From the NCBI GenBank assembly GCA_938046115.1, contig CALIXX010000015.1, positions 1-47,992 of the forward strand: a DNA stretch of 47,992 nucleotides, in the 5' to 3' direction. Source of the DNA: an uncultured Candidatus Saccharibacteria bacterium (GTDB lineage Bacteria; Patescibacteriota; Saccharimonadia; Saccharimonadales; Saccharimonadaceae). Position 1 is the first letter of the stretch; the number at the start of each line of letters is the position of its first letter. Shown piece by piece: positions 1 to 7,490 of this stretch. The translations under genes were made by a program, and so were the position numbers. The notes beneath the pieces were generated by a model. That model saw nothing but the letters and a program-made list of their open reading frames with translations, did no database searches and was not told where the DNA came from.

Positions 1-10
1 TCTACCCATC

Positions 11-39
11 AGTGTAGCGGATAGCGCGAAGGATGTCAA
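11..39 (-). promoter_or_regulatory. Strong sigma70-type promoter firing out of the left edge
   Basis: On the minus strand a perfect -35 TTGACA (34-39) is followed by a 17-base spacer and a -10 TACACT (11-16). Transcription would start about at base 4 and leave the window, so the gene or RNA it drives is not visible. Bases 1-57 hold no other feature I can support. Confidence 0.6.
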
Positions 40-57
40 ATGGAATGGCGGAAGTTC

Positions 58-693
58 TTATTCAACAATCGTCAACACATCACGGAGGTCGGCGATAACC
101 CATCGTGCGTGCCTAGCAGCGGGTGAGTCAGCAAAGGCTACCCCATTGCCTGTCACTGTAAAGAGCGGTACGTCGTTCGCTCCATCGCCCACGACCAAGC
201 AGTCACCCAGCGAGACCTGCTGCTCGGCAGCCAGTTGGTGGAGCTGCTCCACCTTGGCCACCGCATCGTCATCTGGTGCATCAATCTGGCACAGCATGTC
301 CTGATCATCAAAGATAAAATGATTGCTCGCGCGCCAAAGTGCGACGCCAAGCTGCTCTGCTACCATGCCTACCAAGATATCCATCGCACCAGAGTTGATG
401 GCCACGCGGTAGCCCCGCGCTTGAAGCGCCGCAACGACCATTTGGGCATGTGGCATATAGGTGTACTGGCTGAGGACACGCCGCACCGCCTCTCTGTGGC
501 AGTCGCCCCGCTGCTGGTACCGCTGCAATAGCCAGGCTTGGCCCTCAGCATCGGTTATCTCACCCCGAGCGGCACGTGTCATCAAGGCAGCATCCTCTTC
601 TGGGGTAATACCCATGGCGAGATTGAGATCGCGCCAAGAGTTGTCGCGAATCAAGGTATGATTGAGATCAAATACAATAAGCTTCGGCTGCAT
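58..693 (-). CDS. HAD-superfamily phosphatase, SerB-like
   Basis: A 211-residue cytoplasmic haloacid dehalogenase-fold hydrolase that probably removes phosphate from a small molecule; its substrate cannot be told. Motif I is FDLNHT at residues 8-13, a serine/threonine lies in the NSG segment, a lysine follows in motif III, and motif IV is GDGAND at 169-174, the arrangement of phosphoserine-phosphatase-like HAD proteins. The second aspartate of the usual DxDxT is replaced by asparagine (N11), which is odd because that residue is the general acid/base. I chose the ATG at 693, nine codons inside the longest frame, because it overlaps the stop of the upstream nuclease gene as TAATG, so the two are probably translationally coupled. 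It could instead be a non-catalytic or altered-specificity HAD protein. Confidence 0.85.
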   Translation of the reverse strand: MQPKLIVFDLNHTLIRDNSWRDLNLAMGITPEEDAALMTRAARGEITDAEGQAWLLQRYQQRGDCHREAVRRVLSQYTYMPHAQMVVAALQARGYRVAINSGAMDILVGMVAEQLGVALWRASNHFIFDDQDMLCQIDAPDDDAVAKVEQLHQLAAEQQVSLGDCLVVGDGANDVPLFTVTGNGVAFADSPAARHARWVIADLRDVLTIVE

Positions 694-1370
694 TAGCCAG
701 GCACTCCCTGCCCAGGACACATGGCGAGGACGCGCTGCATGGCGGCTTTTTCGCCCGAGGTGACCCAGAGGTGATATTTGCGCTTGACGGCAATTTGCCG
801 GCCAACATACTGGCAGCGAAACGGCTTATGGCTGGGCAGCCACGTCGCAGCATCGCCATCACCCTTTTGCTGGTTGGCCGGGCCATCAACCGCCAGAAGC
901 TCAAGTGGATCATTAGCAAGCTGCTGGCGCTGCTCGCTACTGAGCTGCTGTGCACCAGTTTGCCAGGCGTTACTGAGAGCAACAACATGGTCGATCTGCA
1001 CCGCTGTGCTCGTGCCACTCCCTCGCTGAAAGGTGATGCGCTTGCCTGTGTATGGGTCGTCGAGCTGGCCACTCGCTACTTTGCAATTACCACTCACCAC
1101 CGCCTGCTTGAGGTCGCGCGCGAGGATGATATTGCGCGTATCGCAGCCACTCGTCGTTGCCCAGCCCGCACCAAATTGGCTACGCGCATACCCAGTCTTG
1201 GGCGCACGGCCCTTAACGGGCAATGCCTCCAGCGCTACTAGCGCCTCGCCATTACCCTGTGGTGAATGACTTGACTGCGCTAACTGCCACGCTGCATATA
1301 TCGTGAGCGCAATAATGATAATACCAGCGAGCAAAAACATCGTTATGACGCGGCGACGGCGATATTCCAT
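693..1370 (-). CDS. Membrane-anchored or secreted HNH nuclease, DUF1524 family
   Basis: About 225 residues. A basic N-terminus (EYRRRR) precedes one hydrophobic segment at 9-29, so the nuclease domain should lie outside the membrane. The rest matches the DUF1524 (GmrSD C-terminal-like) HNH family common in actinobacteria: a CDTRN motif near 76, DPYTG, the HNH core IDHVVALSNAW at 126-136, ANDPLEL, and NQQKGDGDAATWLP around 167-179. Known relatives are extracellular DNases or nuclease domains; scavenging nucleic acid is an inference suited to an organism that cannot make nucleotides. Starts at 1394, 1376 or 1370 are all possible; I favour 1370 because a TATGAT box ends six bases before it. It shares its promoter region with the divergent aminopeptidase gene and overlaps the HAD gene by one base. 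Confidence 0.88.
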   Translation of the reverse strand: MEYRRRRVITMFLLAGIIIIALTIYAAWQLAQSSHSPQGNGEALVALEALPVKGRAPKTGYARSQFGAGWATTSGCDTRNIILARDLKQAVVSGNCKVASGQLDDPYTGKRITFQRGSGTSTAVQIDHVVALSNAWQTGAQQLSSEQRQQLANDPLELLAVDGPANQQKGDGDAATWLPSHKPFRCQYVGRQIAVKRKYHLWVTSGEKAAMQRVLAMCPGQGVPG

Positions 1371-1376
1371 AATCAT

Positions 1377-1382
1377 ATCATA
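1377..1382 (-). promoter_or_regulatory. -10 box of the DUF1524 nuclease gene
   Basis: TATGAT on the minus strand ends six bases before the ATG at 1370, predicting a leaderless message. No clear -35 is seen. Confidence 0.35.
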
Positions 1383-1421
1383 GCATAGGGTCAATTTGTG
1401 GCGGGTTCATCCATATTCCGG

Positions 1422-1427
1422 TATACT
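1422..1427 (+). promoter_or_regulatory. -10 box of the M1 aminopeptidase gene
   Basis: GGTATACT with TATACT at 1422-1427, six bases (agtttt) before the ATG at 1434. No Shine-Dalgarno sequence can fit, so a leaderless transcript is predicted. Confidence 0.6.
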
Positions 1428-1433
1428 AGTTTT

Positions 1434-3959
1434 ATGCAACAGGTTACTCATCTCATCGACTTTTTTATACCAACTCACTATCAGCTGGCACTGGATATCG
1501 ATCGCCAGCAGCGGCACTTTGCAGGACAAGTGACGATCACTGGCGAGACAACACAGGCCGATACGCCAATTAAATTACACGCCAAAGACCTCACGTTCAC
1601 CAGCGCAACGATCGACGGCCAGCCAGCCTCTGTGGAGCATAATGAGGACGAGATCTCGCTGCACCTACCAACGCTGAGTGCTGGCACTCATACCATTACT
1701 CTCGCGTACGAAGCAGCAATTACTGACTCACTCCATGGTCTCTACCCCTGTTATTATCAGCACGACGGTGCGAAGAAAGAATTGCTTATGACGCAGTTCG
1801 AGAGTCATCATGCGCGCGAGGTCTTCCCTTGTATTGATGAGCCTGCCGCCAAAGCGACCTTCGACATAACCGTTACAACTGAGCCGGACATCACGGTGCT
1901 TGGCAATATGCCCGTCCAGTCGCAGCAGGAAGCAGATGGTCGGCTCATCACTACCTTTACCCAAACGCCGCGCATGAGTACCTACCTCGTGGCTCTCGTG
2001 ATGGGCGAGTTGCAGCACATCACTGGTCAGACGAAAGACGGCGTAGAGGTATCCGTCTGGGCTACGCCAGCGCAAGCTCCTGCGAGCCTTGATTTCGCTC
2101 TTGAGCATGCTATCCGCTCAATTGAGTTCTTTAATGAATACTTCGACACGCCCTACCCCTTACCTAAATCCGATCACGTTGCAGTACCAGATTTCAGCAG
2201 TGGTGCGATGGAGAACTGGGGGCTCATTACCTACCGCGAGTCTGCCTTGCTAGCCGATCCAACCACGACAACCATCGCCGATAAGCAATACATTGCCACC
2301 GTCATTAGCCACGAGCTCAGCCACCAGTGGTTTGGCAATCTCGTCACGATGAAGTGGTGGGACAACCTCTGGCTCAATGAGAGCTTTGCCAACATGATGG
2401 AATACCTGGCGGTCGACGCCATCCATCCCGAGTGGCACGTGTGGACAGACTTTTGCAACCACGAGGGTGCGCTGGCCTTTGGCCGTGATGCGATTGATGG
2501 TGTGCAACCCGTCCAAACAGCTGTTCATCATCCGGATGAAATTAGCACGCTCTTTGACGGAGCGATTGTCTATGCTAAGGGTGGGCGCCTCCTCTATATG
2601 CTCATGCATTGGCTGGGCAAAGACGCCTTTCGTACTGGCCTGCAGGCATACTTCGCCACCCACGCCTATAGTAATGCCGAGGGTGATGACCTATGGCGCG
2701 CGCTGAGTCAAGCCAGCGGGCGCGATGTTGCCGCACTGATGAACCACTGGATCCGCACTCCTGGCTACCCGGTCGTTACAGCCTCGCATAGCGGCTCGCA
2801 GCTCATGCTTGAGCAGCAGCGTTTCTTTATTGGGCCACACAAGACGGATGATGCCATATGGCAGATTCCACTTCATAGCTCATCACCAGCTACTCCGGCA
2901 CTACTTACCGAGCAGCGTGCAGTGGTAGAGCATAGCCTAGATGAGCCAGTCCTTCTCAATCATGGCAACGTTTCGCACTTCATTACACAGTATGATGACG
3001 CATTGCTAGAGCGTTTGCTTGGCCAGGTGCGGCGCGGTGCGCTATCTGTCGTCGATCGCTCACTCTTACTGACCCAACAGCTGTTGCTAGCGCGGAGTGG
3101 CCGCGTATCGAGCGCCAGCTTACTCACTCTCCTCGATGCCTATCGCAATGAGACAGATGAGCATGTTTGGAGCGTGATGTCGTCAGTGGTTGCCCACCTC
3201 AAGCTCTTCGTTGAGCCACACAGCCCTGCCGAGCAAGCACTGCGGCAGTTCGTGGGCCAGCTCGCTCAGCAAAGTTATGACCGCCTTGGCTGGAGTGCAC
3301 GCGCCGATGAGCCCGAGAACGACACCAAGCTCCGCTCAACGATCATCGCGCACATGCTCTATAGCGAGCAACCTGCGGTGATTGCCGAGGCGCAGCAGCG
3401 CTATGCAGCGGGCGGCTTGTTGGCTCTCGATAGCGAACTACGCAGCCTGATCGCCAGTAGCGTTGTCCGCCACAGCCAGCAACCTCAGCCGTTGATTGAT
3501 GAGCTTCTGGCACACTATCGGGCAACTGCCAGTAGCGACCTGCGCCAAGACATCGCCAGCGCCGTGACGAGCACGCGCGACGCCGCGAGTATTCGCAAGC
3601 TCCTTGCTCTCATAATGGATACCGAGACAGTTCGCACCCAAGATACCGTCTTTTGGTTTGTTTACTTGCTGCGCAACCGAGGCGCACGCGACGCTACGTG
3701 GCAATGGCTGCAAAATAGTTGGCAGTGGATTGAAGAACACTTCGGTAGTGACAAGAGCTTCGACTACTTCCCGCGCTATGCCGGCAACATCCTCGCTTCG
3801 CGCCAACAGCTGGGCGAGTATCAGCGTTTCTTTGCACCACTGCGCAATGAGCCAGCCCTCACCCGCGTGATAGATATGGGCATCACAGACATCACCGCCC
3901 GCGTTGAGCTCATTGAGCGCGATGGCCCGGCGGTTGTGGCAGCGCTCACGAAGGTATAG
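1434..3959 (+). CDS. pepN: M1-family zinc aminopeptidase (PepN/ERAP type)
   Basis: An 841-residue metalloaminopeptidase that removes N-terminal residues from peptides, probably in the cytoplasm because no signal peptide is seen. It has the M1 signature motifs: GAMEN at 257-261 (exopeptidase substrate anchor) and the zinc site HELSH at 293-297 followed by 18 residues and the third ligand in NES (E316). The N-terminal beta-rich domain (about 1-190) and the C-terminal helical ERAP1-like domain (about 500-841) are both present, so the length is normal for the family. The start at 1434 is chosen over the upstream in-frame GTG (1398) because the -10 box lies between them. For an amino-acid-dependent epibiont, recycling peptides from the host is a reasonable inferred role. 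It ends 170 bases before the convergent RNase HII fusion gene. Confidence 0.93.
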   Translation: MQQVTHLIDFFIPTHYQLALDIDRQQRHFAGQVTITGETTQADTPIKLHAKDLTFTSATIDGQPASVEHNEDEISLHLPTLSAGTHTITLAYEAAITDSLHGLYPCYYQHDGAKKELLMTQFESHHAREVFPCIDEPAAKATFDITVTTEPDITVLGNMPVQSQQEADGRLITTFTQTPRMSTYLVALVMGELQHITGQTKDGVEVSVWATPAQAPASLDFALEHAIRSIEFFNEYFDTPYPLPKSDHVAVPDFSSGAMENWGLITYRESALLADPTTTTIADKQYIATVISHELSHQWFGNLVTMKWWDNLWLNESFANMMEYLAVDAIHPEWHVWTDFCNHEGALAFGRDAIDGVQPVQTAVHHPDEISTLFDGAIVYAKGGRLLYMLMHWLGKDAFRTGLQAYFATHAYSNAEGDDLWRALSQASGRDVAALMNHWIRTPGYPVVTASHSGSQLMLEQQRFFIGPHKTDDAIWQIPLHSSSPATPALLTEQRAVVEHSLDEPVLLNHGNVSHFITQYDDALLERLLGQVRRGALSVVDRSLLLTQQLLLARSGRVSSASLLTLLDAYRNETDEHVWSVMSSVVAHLKLFVEPHSPAEQALRQFVGQLAQQSYDRLGWSARADEPENDTKLRSTIIAHMLYSEQPAVIAEAQQRYAAGGLLALDSELRSLIASSVVRHSQQPQPLIDELLAHYRATASSDLRQDIASAVTSTRDAASIRKLLALIMDTETVRTQDTVFWFVYLLRNRGARDATWQWLQNSWQWIEEHFGSDKSFDYFPRYAGNILASRQQLGEYQRFFAPLRNEPALTRVIDMGITDITARVELIERDGPAVVAALTKV

Positions 3960-4090
3960 CGAGGCGTGAACCGCGCCCTTGCGTTTCCCGATACTATTCG
4001 CTTTTTTCCAATGCAAGCTAACCTGTCAGAAAACAGAGAATTCTTGCACTCTACCGAGTGAAGCAGTGAGAAGGTGTAATCGCACAGAAA

Positions 4091-4112
4091 AAGCTATAGA
4101 TTTATGTAGCTT
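4091..4112 (-). terminator. Terminator of the RNase HII-YraN gene
   Basis: On the minus strand an 8-base-pair stem (AAGCTACA / TATAGCTT with one G-U pair) with a six-base loop runs directly into a T run. It lies 18 bases after the stop of the fusion gene. The rest of the 3960-4129 gap holds no gene I can support. Confidence 0.55.
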
Positions 4113-4129
4113 AAGTCACAAAACCATCA

Positions 4130-5104
4130 CTACTCAACAACTTCAATCCGCACTACCCGCGGTGGGCTGCCACTGGTAGCAATCGCAATAAGCTGGAGAT
4201 TCATAGTGGTGATGTGCTCGTGGTGTGCATAGAACCGCGCGGCATAATGCATTTGGTTGCGCTTCTTGCGGGTAATCGCTGCGAGGCCATCGCCCGCATA
4301 ATCATCCGTGCGATGCTTCACCTCAGCAAAGTATAGTGTGTCTCCACGTTTCGAAATAATATCAATCTCACAATATTTTGTCCGCCAGTTGCGCGCCACA
4401 ATCTGATGGCCGTGCTGCTGCAAGGCGTCTGCCGCAGCCGCTTCGCCAGCATGGCCACGTGTAGTCGTTGTGTCGGATTGCTGAGTAGTATGCGCTTCGT
4501 CTGCTGGGTGAGGACTATCATCACGGTAGTGCTGAAGTGGTTTGAAGCTCAGCCGATGCAGTGGTGTCACTCCATGGGTGGCAATCGCCGCCCGGTGCTG
4601 CGCCGTGCCATAGCCAGCATGTGCCGCAAAGCCATAGCCAGGGTAGAGTGCATCTTGCGTGGCCATATACTGGTCACGCGCCACCTTCGCAATGATTGAC
4701 GCCGCCGAGACACTTGGCACTAATGCATCTGCCTTGGGCAGCGTCGTGACGTACCGCTCTAATGCCGTCCCAGCCAAGAAGTTCACTTTGCCGTCGATCA
4801 CAATCTCGGTGAGCGCAATAGCCTGCTCGCGGCATTGCTGCTGTACGGCCTCCACCGCTCGCCGCGTTGCCAGGCGGAGAGCCTTGCTCATCCCTACCTC
4901 ATCCAGCTCCGCTGCACTCACCCAGCCAAGAGCGTATGCCGCCGCTTGCTCTTGAATGACTTGAGCAAGGGCTTCGCGGCGCTTTTTCGTCAATTTCTTG
5001 CTGTCGTCTAACCCATCTATTGCCGCACCACCCAACACCACTGCGCCAACCACCAACGGCCCCGCCCATGGCCCACGCCCTACCTCATCAATCCCGAGTA
5101 TCAT
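4130..5104 (-). CDS. rnhB: RNase HII fused to a YraN-type nuclease domain
   Basis: A 324-residue two-domain protein. Residues 1 to about 195 are RNase HII, which cuts RNA in RNA-DNA hybrids and starts ribonucleotide excision: GIDEVGRG carries D6 and E7, with D104 in IDGKVNF, D126 in KADALVPSVSAAS, and the YPGYGFAAHAGYGT and HRLSFKPL segments. After a polar linker rich in D, T and Q (about 196-214), residues 215-324 match YraN/UPF0102, a PD-(D/E)xK-fold family: GHAGEAAA, E246-I-D248, and E261-V-K263. In many bacteria rnhB and yraN are separate neighbouring genes; here they are one reading frame without interruption. Both halves keep their catalytic residues, so both are probably active. No Shine-Dalgarno sequence is obvious before the ATG. 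Confidence 0.93.
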   Translation of the reverse strand: MILGIDEVGRGPWAGPLVVGAVVLGGAAIDGLDDSKKLTKKRREALAQVIQEQAAAYALGWVSAAELDEVGMSKALRLATRRAVEAVQQQCREQAIALTEIVIDGKVNFLAGTALERYVTTLPKADALVPSVSAASIIAKVARDQYMATQDALYPGYGFAAHAGYGTAQHRAAIATHGVTPLHRLSFKPLQHYRDDSPHPADEAHTTQQSDTTTTRGHAGEAAAADALQQHGHQIVARNWRTKYCEIDIISKRGDTLYFAEVKHRTDDYAGDGLAAITRKKRNQMHYAARFYAHHEHITTMNLQLIAIATSGSPPRVVRIEVVE

Positions 5105-5243
5105 ACTATGATTGTCTCATATTTTATGGCACCATGTATACCACCGAGCTATAGGCTAGTCCAATGCTGCACCATGTGATGTATAATATACAACTCCTAT
5201 CTCTGTTTTTGTTTACTTCTCTTGCTGATTCGCCTATTTTCTG

Positions 5244-5272
5244 TTGCGAGAGCATCGCTAATCTATTACAAT
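5244..5272 (+). promoter_or_regulatory. Promoter of the small secreted protein gene
   Basis: -35 TTGCGA (5244-5249), 17-base spacer, -10 TACAAT (5267-5272). A start near 5279 would give a 5' leader of about 43 bases that contains a good Shine-Dalgarno sequence. A further TATAAT-like box near 5180 has no -35. Confidence 0.55.
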
Positions 5273-5321
5273 CAAGGCGTACCCTCGGCTTAGCAACTAT
5301 CACTTCATCACAAGGAGGAGT

Positions 5322-5672
5322 ATGACAAAAATGCTTTGGCACATGCTTTTTGCTACCGGAGTGGTTGCATGCGCCATTGCTGGGTGTGCTGGCGTCCCAA
5401 CTACACTAGCAACAACAGCACAGGCTCACACCATTAGCCCGCACGAAGTATGTACACACCAACACCATACAGGTGCGTATACGCTTGATAAGAGCAACCC
5501 CTACGGGTGGTCGTGCTACGACCTCACCTACTCGATATCCCTCTTCTCGGGCTTCACATTCACACCCAAGGGTAGTCTCAATATGCAGGCATATTGTACA
5601 GCCCGCTATCACGGCACACGTGCCATCGTCGACCGTCAGCAAGCTCAACCAACCTGGCAATGCGTGCCATAG
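5322..5672 (+). CDS. Small secreted cysteine-containing protein, possible lipoprotein
   Basis: A 116-residue protein of unknown function. It opens with an N-terminal signal sequence, and IAGC near residues 19-22 could be a lipobox, making it a lipoprotein; alternatively cleavage may follow AQA near residue 37. The mature part has four further cysteines (in EVCTH, WSCYD, AYCTA and WQCVP), suggesting two disulfides outside the membrane. An AGGAGG four bases before the ATG fixes the start. It stands alone between the divergent RNase HII gene and a small membrane protein gene. I do not recognise the family. Confidence 0.7.
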   Translation: MTKMLWHMLFATGVVACAIAGCAGVPTTLATTAQAHTISPHEVCTHQHHTGAYTLDKSNPYGWSCYDLTYSISLFSGFTFTPKGSLNMQAYCTARYHGTRAIVDRQQAQPTWQCVP

Positions 5673-5750
5673 CATTCACCACACAAAAGATAGAACAAAT
5701 AAACTGTATAGCGTCATAGTAATAACACGAAAGGATCATTCATACCCACC

Positions 5751-5960
5751 ATGGAAATCACCGGGCCAGCACCACTCCTCATACTAGCAGTCGCACTTAA
5801 CGTCGTGTATTTTATCTTGTTTATCTGTGGCATCTGTTGGGTCGTCCGGCAGGGCCGACGCACCAAGCAGATCAGACGGCACGTGGCTGCGATCGACGAG
5901 AATCTCGAGGCGATTCGCGCCGTTCTCACCGAGCAAGCAGAATCTCGCAAGACAAAATAA
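5751..5960 (+). CDS. Small single-pass membrane protein
   Basis: A 69-residue protein with one hydrophobic segment (about 8-31), a basic stretch (RQGRRTKQIRR) that should face the cytoplasm, then an amphipathic helix (HVAAIDENLEAIRAVLTEQAE) that could form a coiled coil. The ribosome site is poor: AAAGGA lies about 16 bases upstream. Composition and the hairpin right after the stop support a real gene. The function is unknown. Confidence 0.55.
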   Translation: MEITGPAPLLILAVALNVVYFILFICGICWVVRQGRRTKQIRRHVAAIDENLEAIRAVLTEQAESRKTK

Positions 5961-5982
5961 TAGCATCGGTACACGAAAGCAT

Positions 5983-6007
5983 AAAGCCACCCTCAAGCGG
6001 TGGCTTT
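5983..6007. terminator. Bidirectional hairpin between convergent genes
   Basis: A 9-base-pair perfect stem (AAAGCCACC / GGTGGCTTT) with a seven-base loop sits between the stops at 5960 and 6033. Flanking GCATAAAG and CTTTATGC can extend it. The T runs are short, so it may also act in RNA stability. Confidence 0.6.
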
Positions 6008-6032
6008 GCTTTATGCCTCGCTACTTAGCTAT

Positions 6033-6518
6033 TTATGCGCTTCGACGAGCTATCTGCTGCCACCCCACTACAGCCAGCCACACCAGCCAAACAAGCAGTG
6101 CCCCAGCAGTATTGGCCGCGATATCCCAGTTGGTATCATCCAGTGGCAAGCGGGCCACACCAGTCTTCGCCACCAGCAGTTCAAATAGCTCATTCATACA
6201 GCCAAGCGCCGACACCAGCGCAAACAGCGAGAATGCCTCCACCAGCCAGTAGCGGCGCCACCCCAGTCCATACTTAAGGTAAAGCCACAGGCAGCCGGTA
6301 AATATCCCACCACCGATAAAGTGCGTATTAAATGCCGTGTCTTGCCCATCGATCAACGGTGATGGCACATACCACGAGACAAAGAACAGCCCACATGCCA
6401 AATACAGCAGCCAGCGGTAGCCCCGCTCGTGTGTATAGCCATAATGCTGCAAGATAGGTGGTATACTACTCGCCAAGACAATTGGTATAACAATCGAAAC
6501 AATGGTAAAGATACTCAT
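6033..6518 (-). CDS. YjdF/DUF2238- or VanZ-like multi-pass membrane protein
   Basis: A 161-residue integral membrane protein with about five hydrophobic segments. The motifs NTHFIGGG, MNELFELL and DTNWDIAANTAGA match the NELFE...D.WD..ANT.GA pattern of DUF2238/YjdF and related VanZ-like proteins. Their biochemical role is not established; VanZ itself lowers teicoplanin sensitivity. The ATG at 6518 has a TATACT box seven bases upstream and no Shine-Dalgarno sequence. It converges on the small membrane protein gene. Confidence 0.72.
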   Translation of the reverse strand: MSIFTIVSIVIPIVLASSIPPILQHYGYTHERGYRWLLYLACGLFFVSWYVPSPLIDGQDTAFNTHFIGGGIFTGCLWLYLKYGLGWRRYWLVEAFSLFALVSALGCMNELFELLVAKTGVARLPLDDTNWDIAANTAGALLVWLVWLAVVGWQQIARRSA

Positions 6519-6525
6519 ATTATTT

Positions 6526-6531
6526 AGTATA
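6526..6531 (-). promoter_or_regulatory. -10 box of the YjdF-like gene
   Basis: TATACT on the minus strand, seven bases before the ATG at 6518. A leaderless transcript is predicted. The 6519-6736 gap holds no gene I can support. Confidence 0.55.
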
Positions 6532-6736
6532 ACATCAACTGCAAGCTAGCTGCCACAGGTCTGTCGCGTATTATGATATACCTACCTCAGCAAATATACT
6601 TTGATACTTTGGTATGTTATCTCCGCACCTTGCCCATTACATCATGCTCTCGTTTCACACTCAAGAGAAGTTACTGTCAAAATATCACAAGACAAGCGTC
6701 CAAGACTGAGCAGGCTAAAGACTAGCTCCCATACAA

Positions 6737-6761
6737 ATCCGCCCCTGACATAGAGGCGGAT
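6737..6761 (-). terminator. Hairpin after the L19 gene
   Basis: A 7-base-pair stem (ATCCGCC / GGCGGAT) with an 11-base loop, 26 bases after the rplS stop. The trailing sequence TTTGT is only weakly T-rich. Confidence 0.45.
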
Positions 6762-6787
6762 GTAAAAGCTTTCTTATAGAGGCTATT

Positions 6788-7309
6788 CTACGCGGCTTCG
6801 TGGCGAGCTGCAACCTCGGCAGCCTTAGCATCAAGCTCAGCCTGCTTGGCATCTTCGGCAGCCTTTTTCTCGGCAGCGTCTTTGGCCTTCTCTTCTTTGA
6901 GGCGAGCAGCCTCGGCCTCGGCATGAGCATCGTGCACGTTGTTCACCGCCTCACGGTCGAACTGTACGGCAGTTAGGCGAGCCGACTTACCACTGCGGCC
7001 ACGCAGGTAGCTCAAGAAGTTACGGCGCACCTTAGCGCGGCGCATCACCTCGACCTTCTCAACGAGTGGACTGTGCAGCAAGAACGACTTCTCTACCCCC
7101 ACACCGCTGGTAATCTTGCGTACAGTAATGCGGCTGGTGTGCTGGCCTTTGTTGTCGGTGCGGATCACCACGCCTTCAAACATCTGAATGCGCTCTTTGT
7201 TGCCTTCTTTGATTTTTTGGTGGACGCGGACTGTGTCGCCGCTCCGCACATCAACGACGGCAGGCTTTTTCTGCTGGTCATTGACTTTTTGGATCAGTGC
7301 AAAACTCAT
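6788..7309 (-). CDS. rplS: 50S ribosomal protein L19 with a C-terminal extension
   Basis: L19 of the large ribosomal subunit, placed at the 30S-50S interface in known ribosomes. Residues 1 to about 118 are the conserved core ([66 protein letters not shown]). Residues 119-173 form an alanine-, lysine- and glutamate-rich tail likely to be a long charged helix, about 55 residues more than the usual 115-120. Upstream is a weak purine-rich site (GAGAGAAAG) and a TACAAT box at 7353-7358 giving a leader of about 43 bases. The usual partners rpsP, rimM and trmD are not adjacent. Confidence 0.96.
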   Translation of the reverse strand: MSFALIQKVNDQQKKPAVVDVRSGDTVRVHQKIKEGNKERIQMFEGVVIRTDNKGQHTSRITVRKITSGVGVEKSFLLHSPLVEKVEVMRRAKVRRNFLSYLRGRSGKSARLTAVQFDREAVNNVHDAHAEAEAARLKEEKAKDAAEKKAAEDAKQAELDAKAAEVAARHEAA

Positions 7310-7436
7310 GACTTTCTCTCTATTTAATTATTAGATGACAATTCAGTTATTGATTGTACCATATTTTGTGTGCAGGGAGAAGAGGTGCGAAGTGTATTTT
7401 TGGACTAGTGTGTTATGCACAAGCTCTATTTCTACT

Positions 7437-7483
7437 CAAATACCTCTCCTCAAAAAATGACAAGAGGAGAGGTATTTGTTTTT
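7437..7483 (+). terminator. Strong rho-independent terminator, plus orientation
   Basis: A 15-base-pair perfect stem (7437-7451 with 7464-7478) with a 12-base loop, followed on the plus strand by TTTTT. Both neighbouring genes are on the minus strand, and the minus-strand side has no T run, so its user is not clear; it may end an unrecognised plus-strand RNA or act mainly as a 3' stabilising hairpin for the lipoprotein message. Confidence 0.7.
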
Positions 7484-7490
7484 GCCCACT

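Noticed and set aside
3979..4179. 66-codon plus-strand frame after the aminopeptidase gene
   Set aside because: No ribosome site, unlikely composition, and its end overlaps the RNase HII fusion gene and covers that gene's terminator.
5124..5342. 72-codon minus-strand frame opposite the small secreted protein
   Set aside because: It covers the promoter and start of a gene with a strong ribosome site, and has no site of its own.
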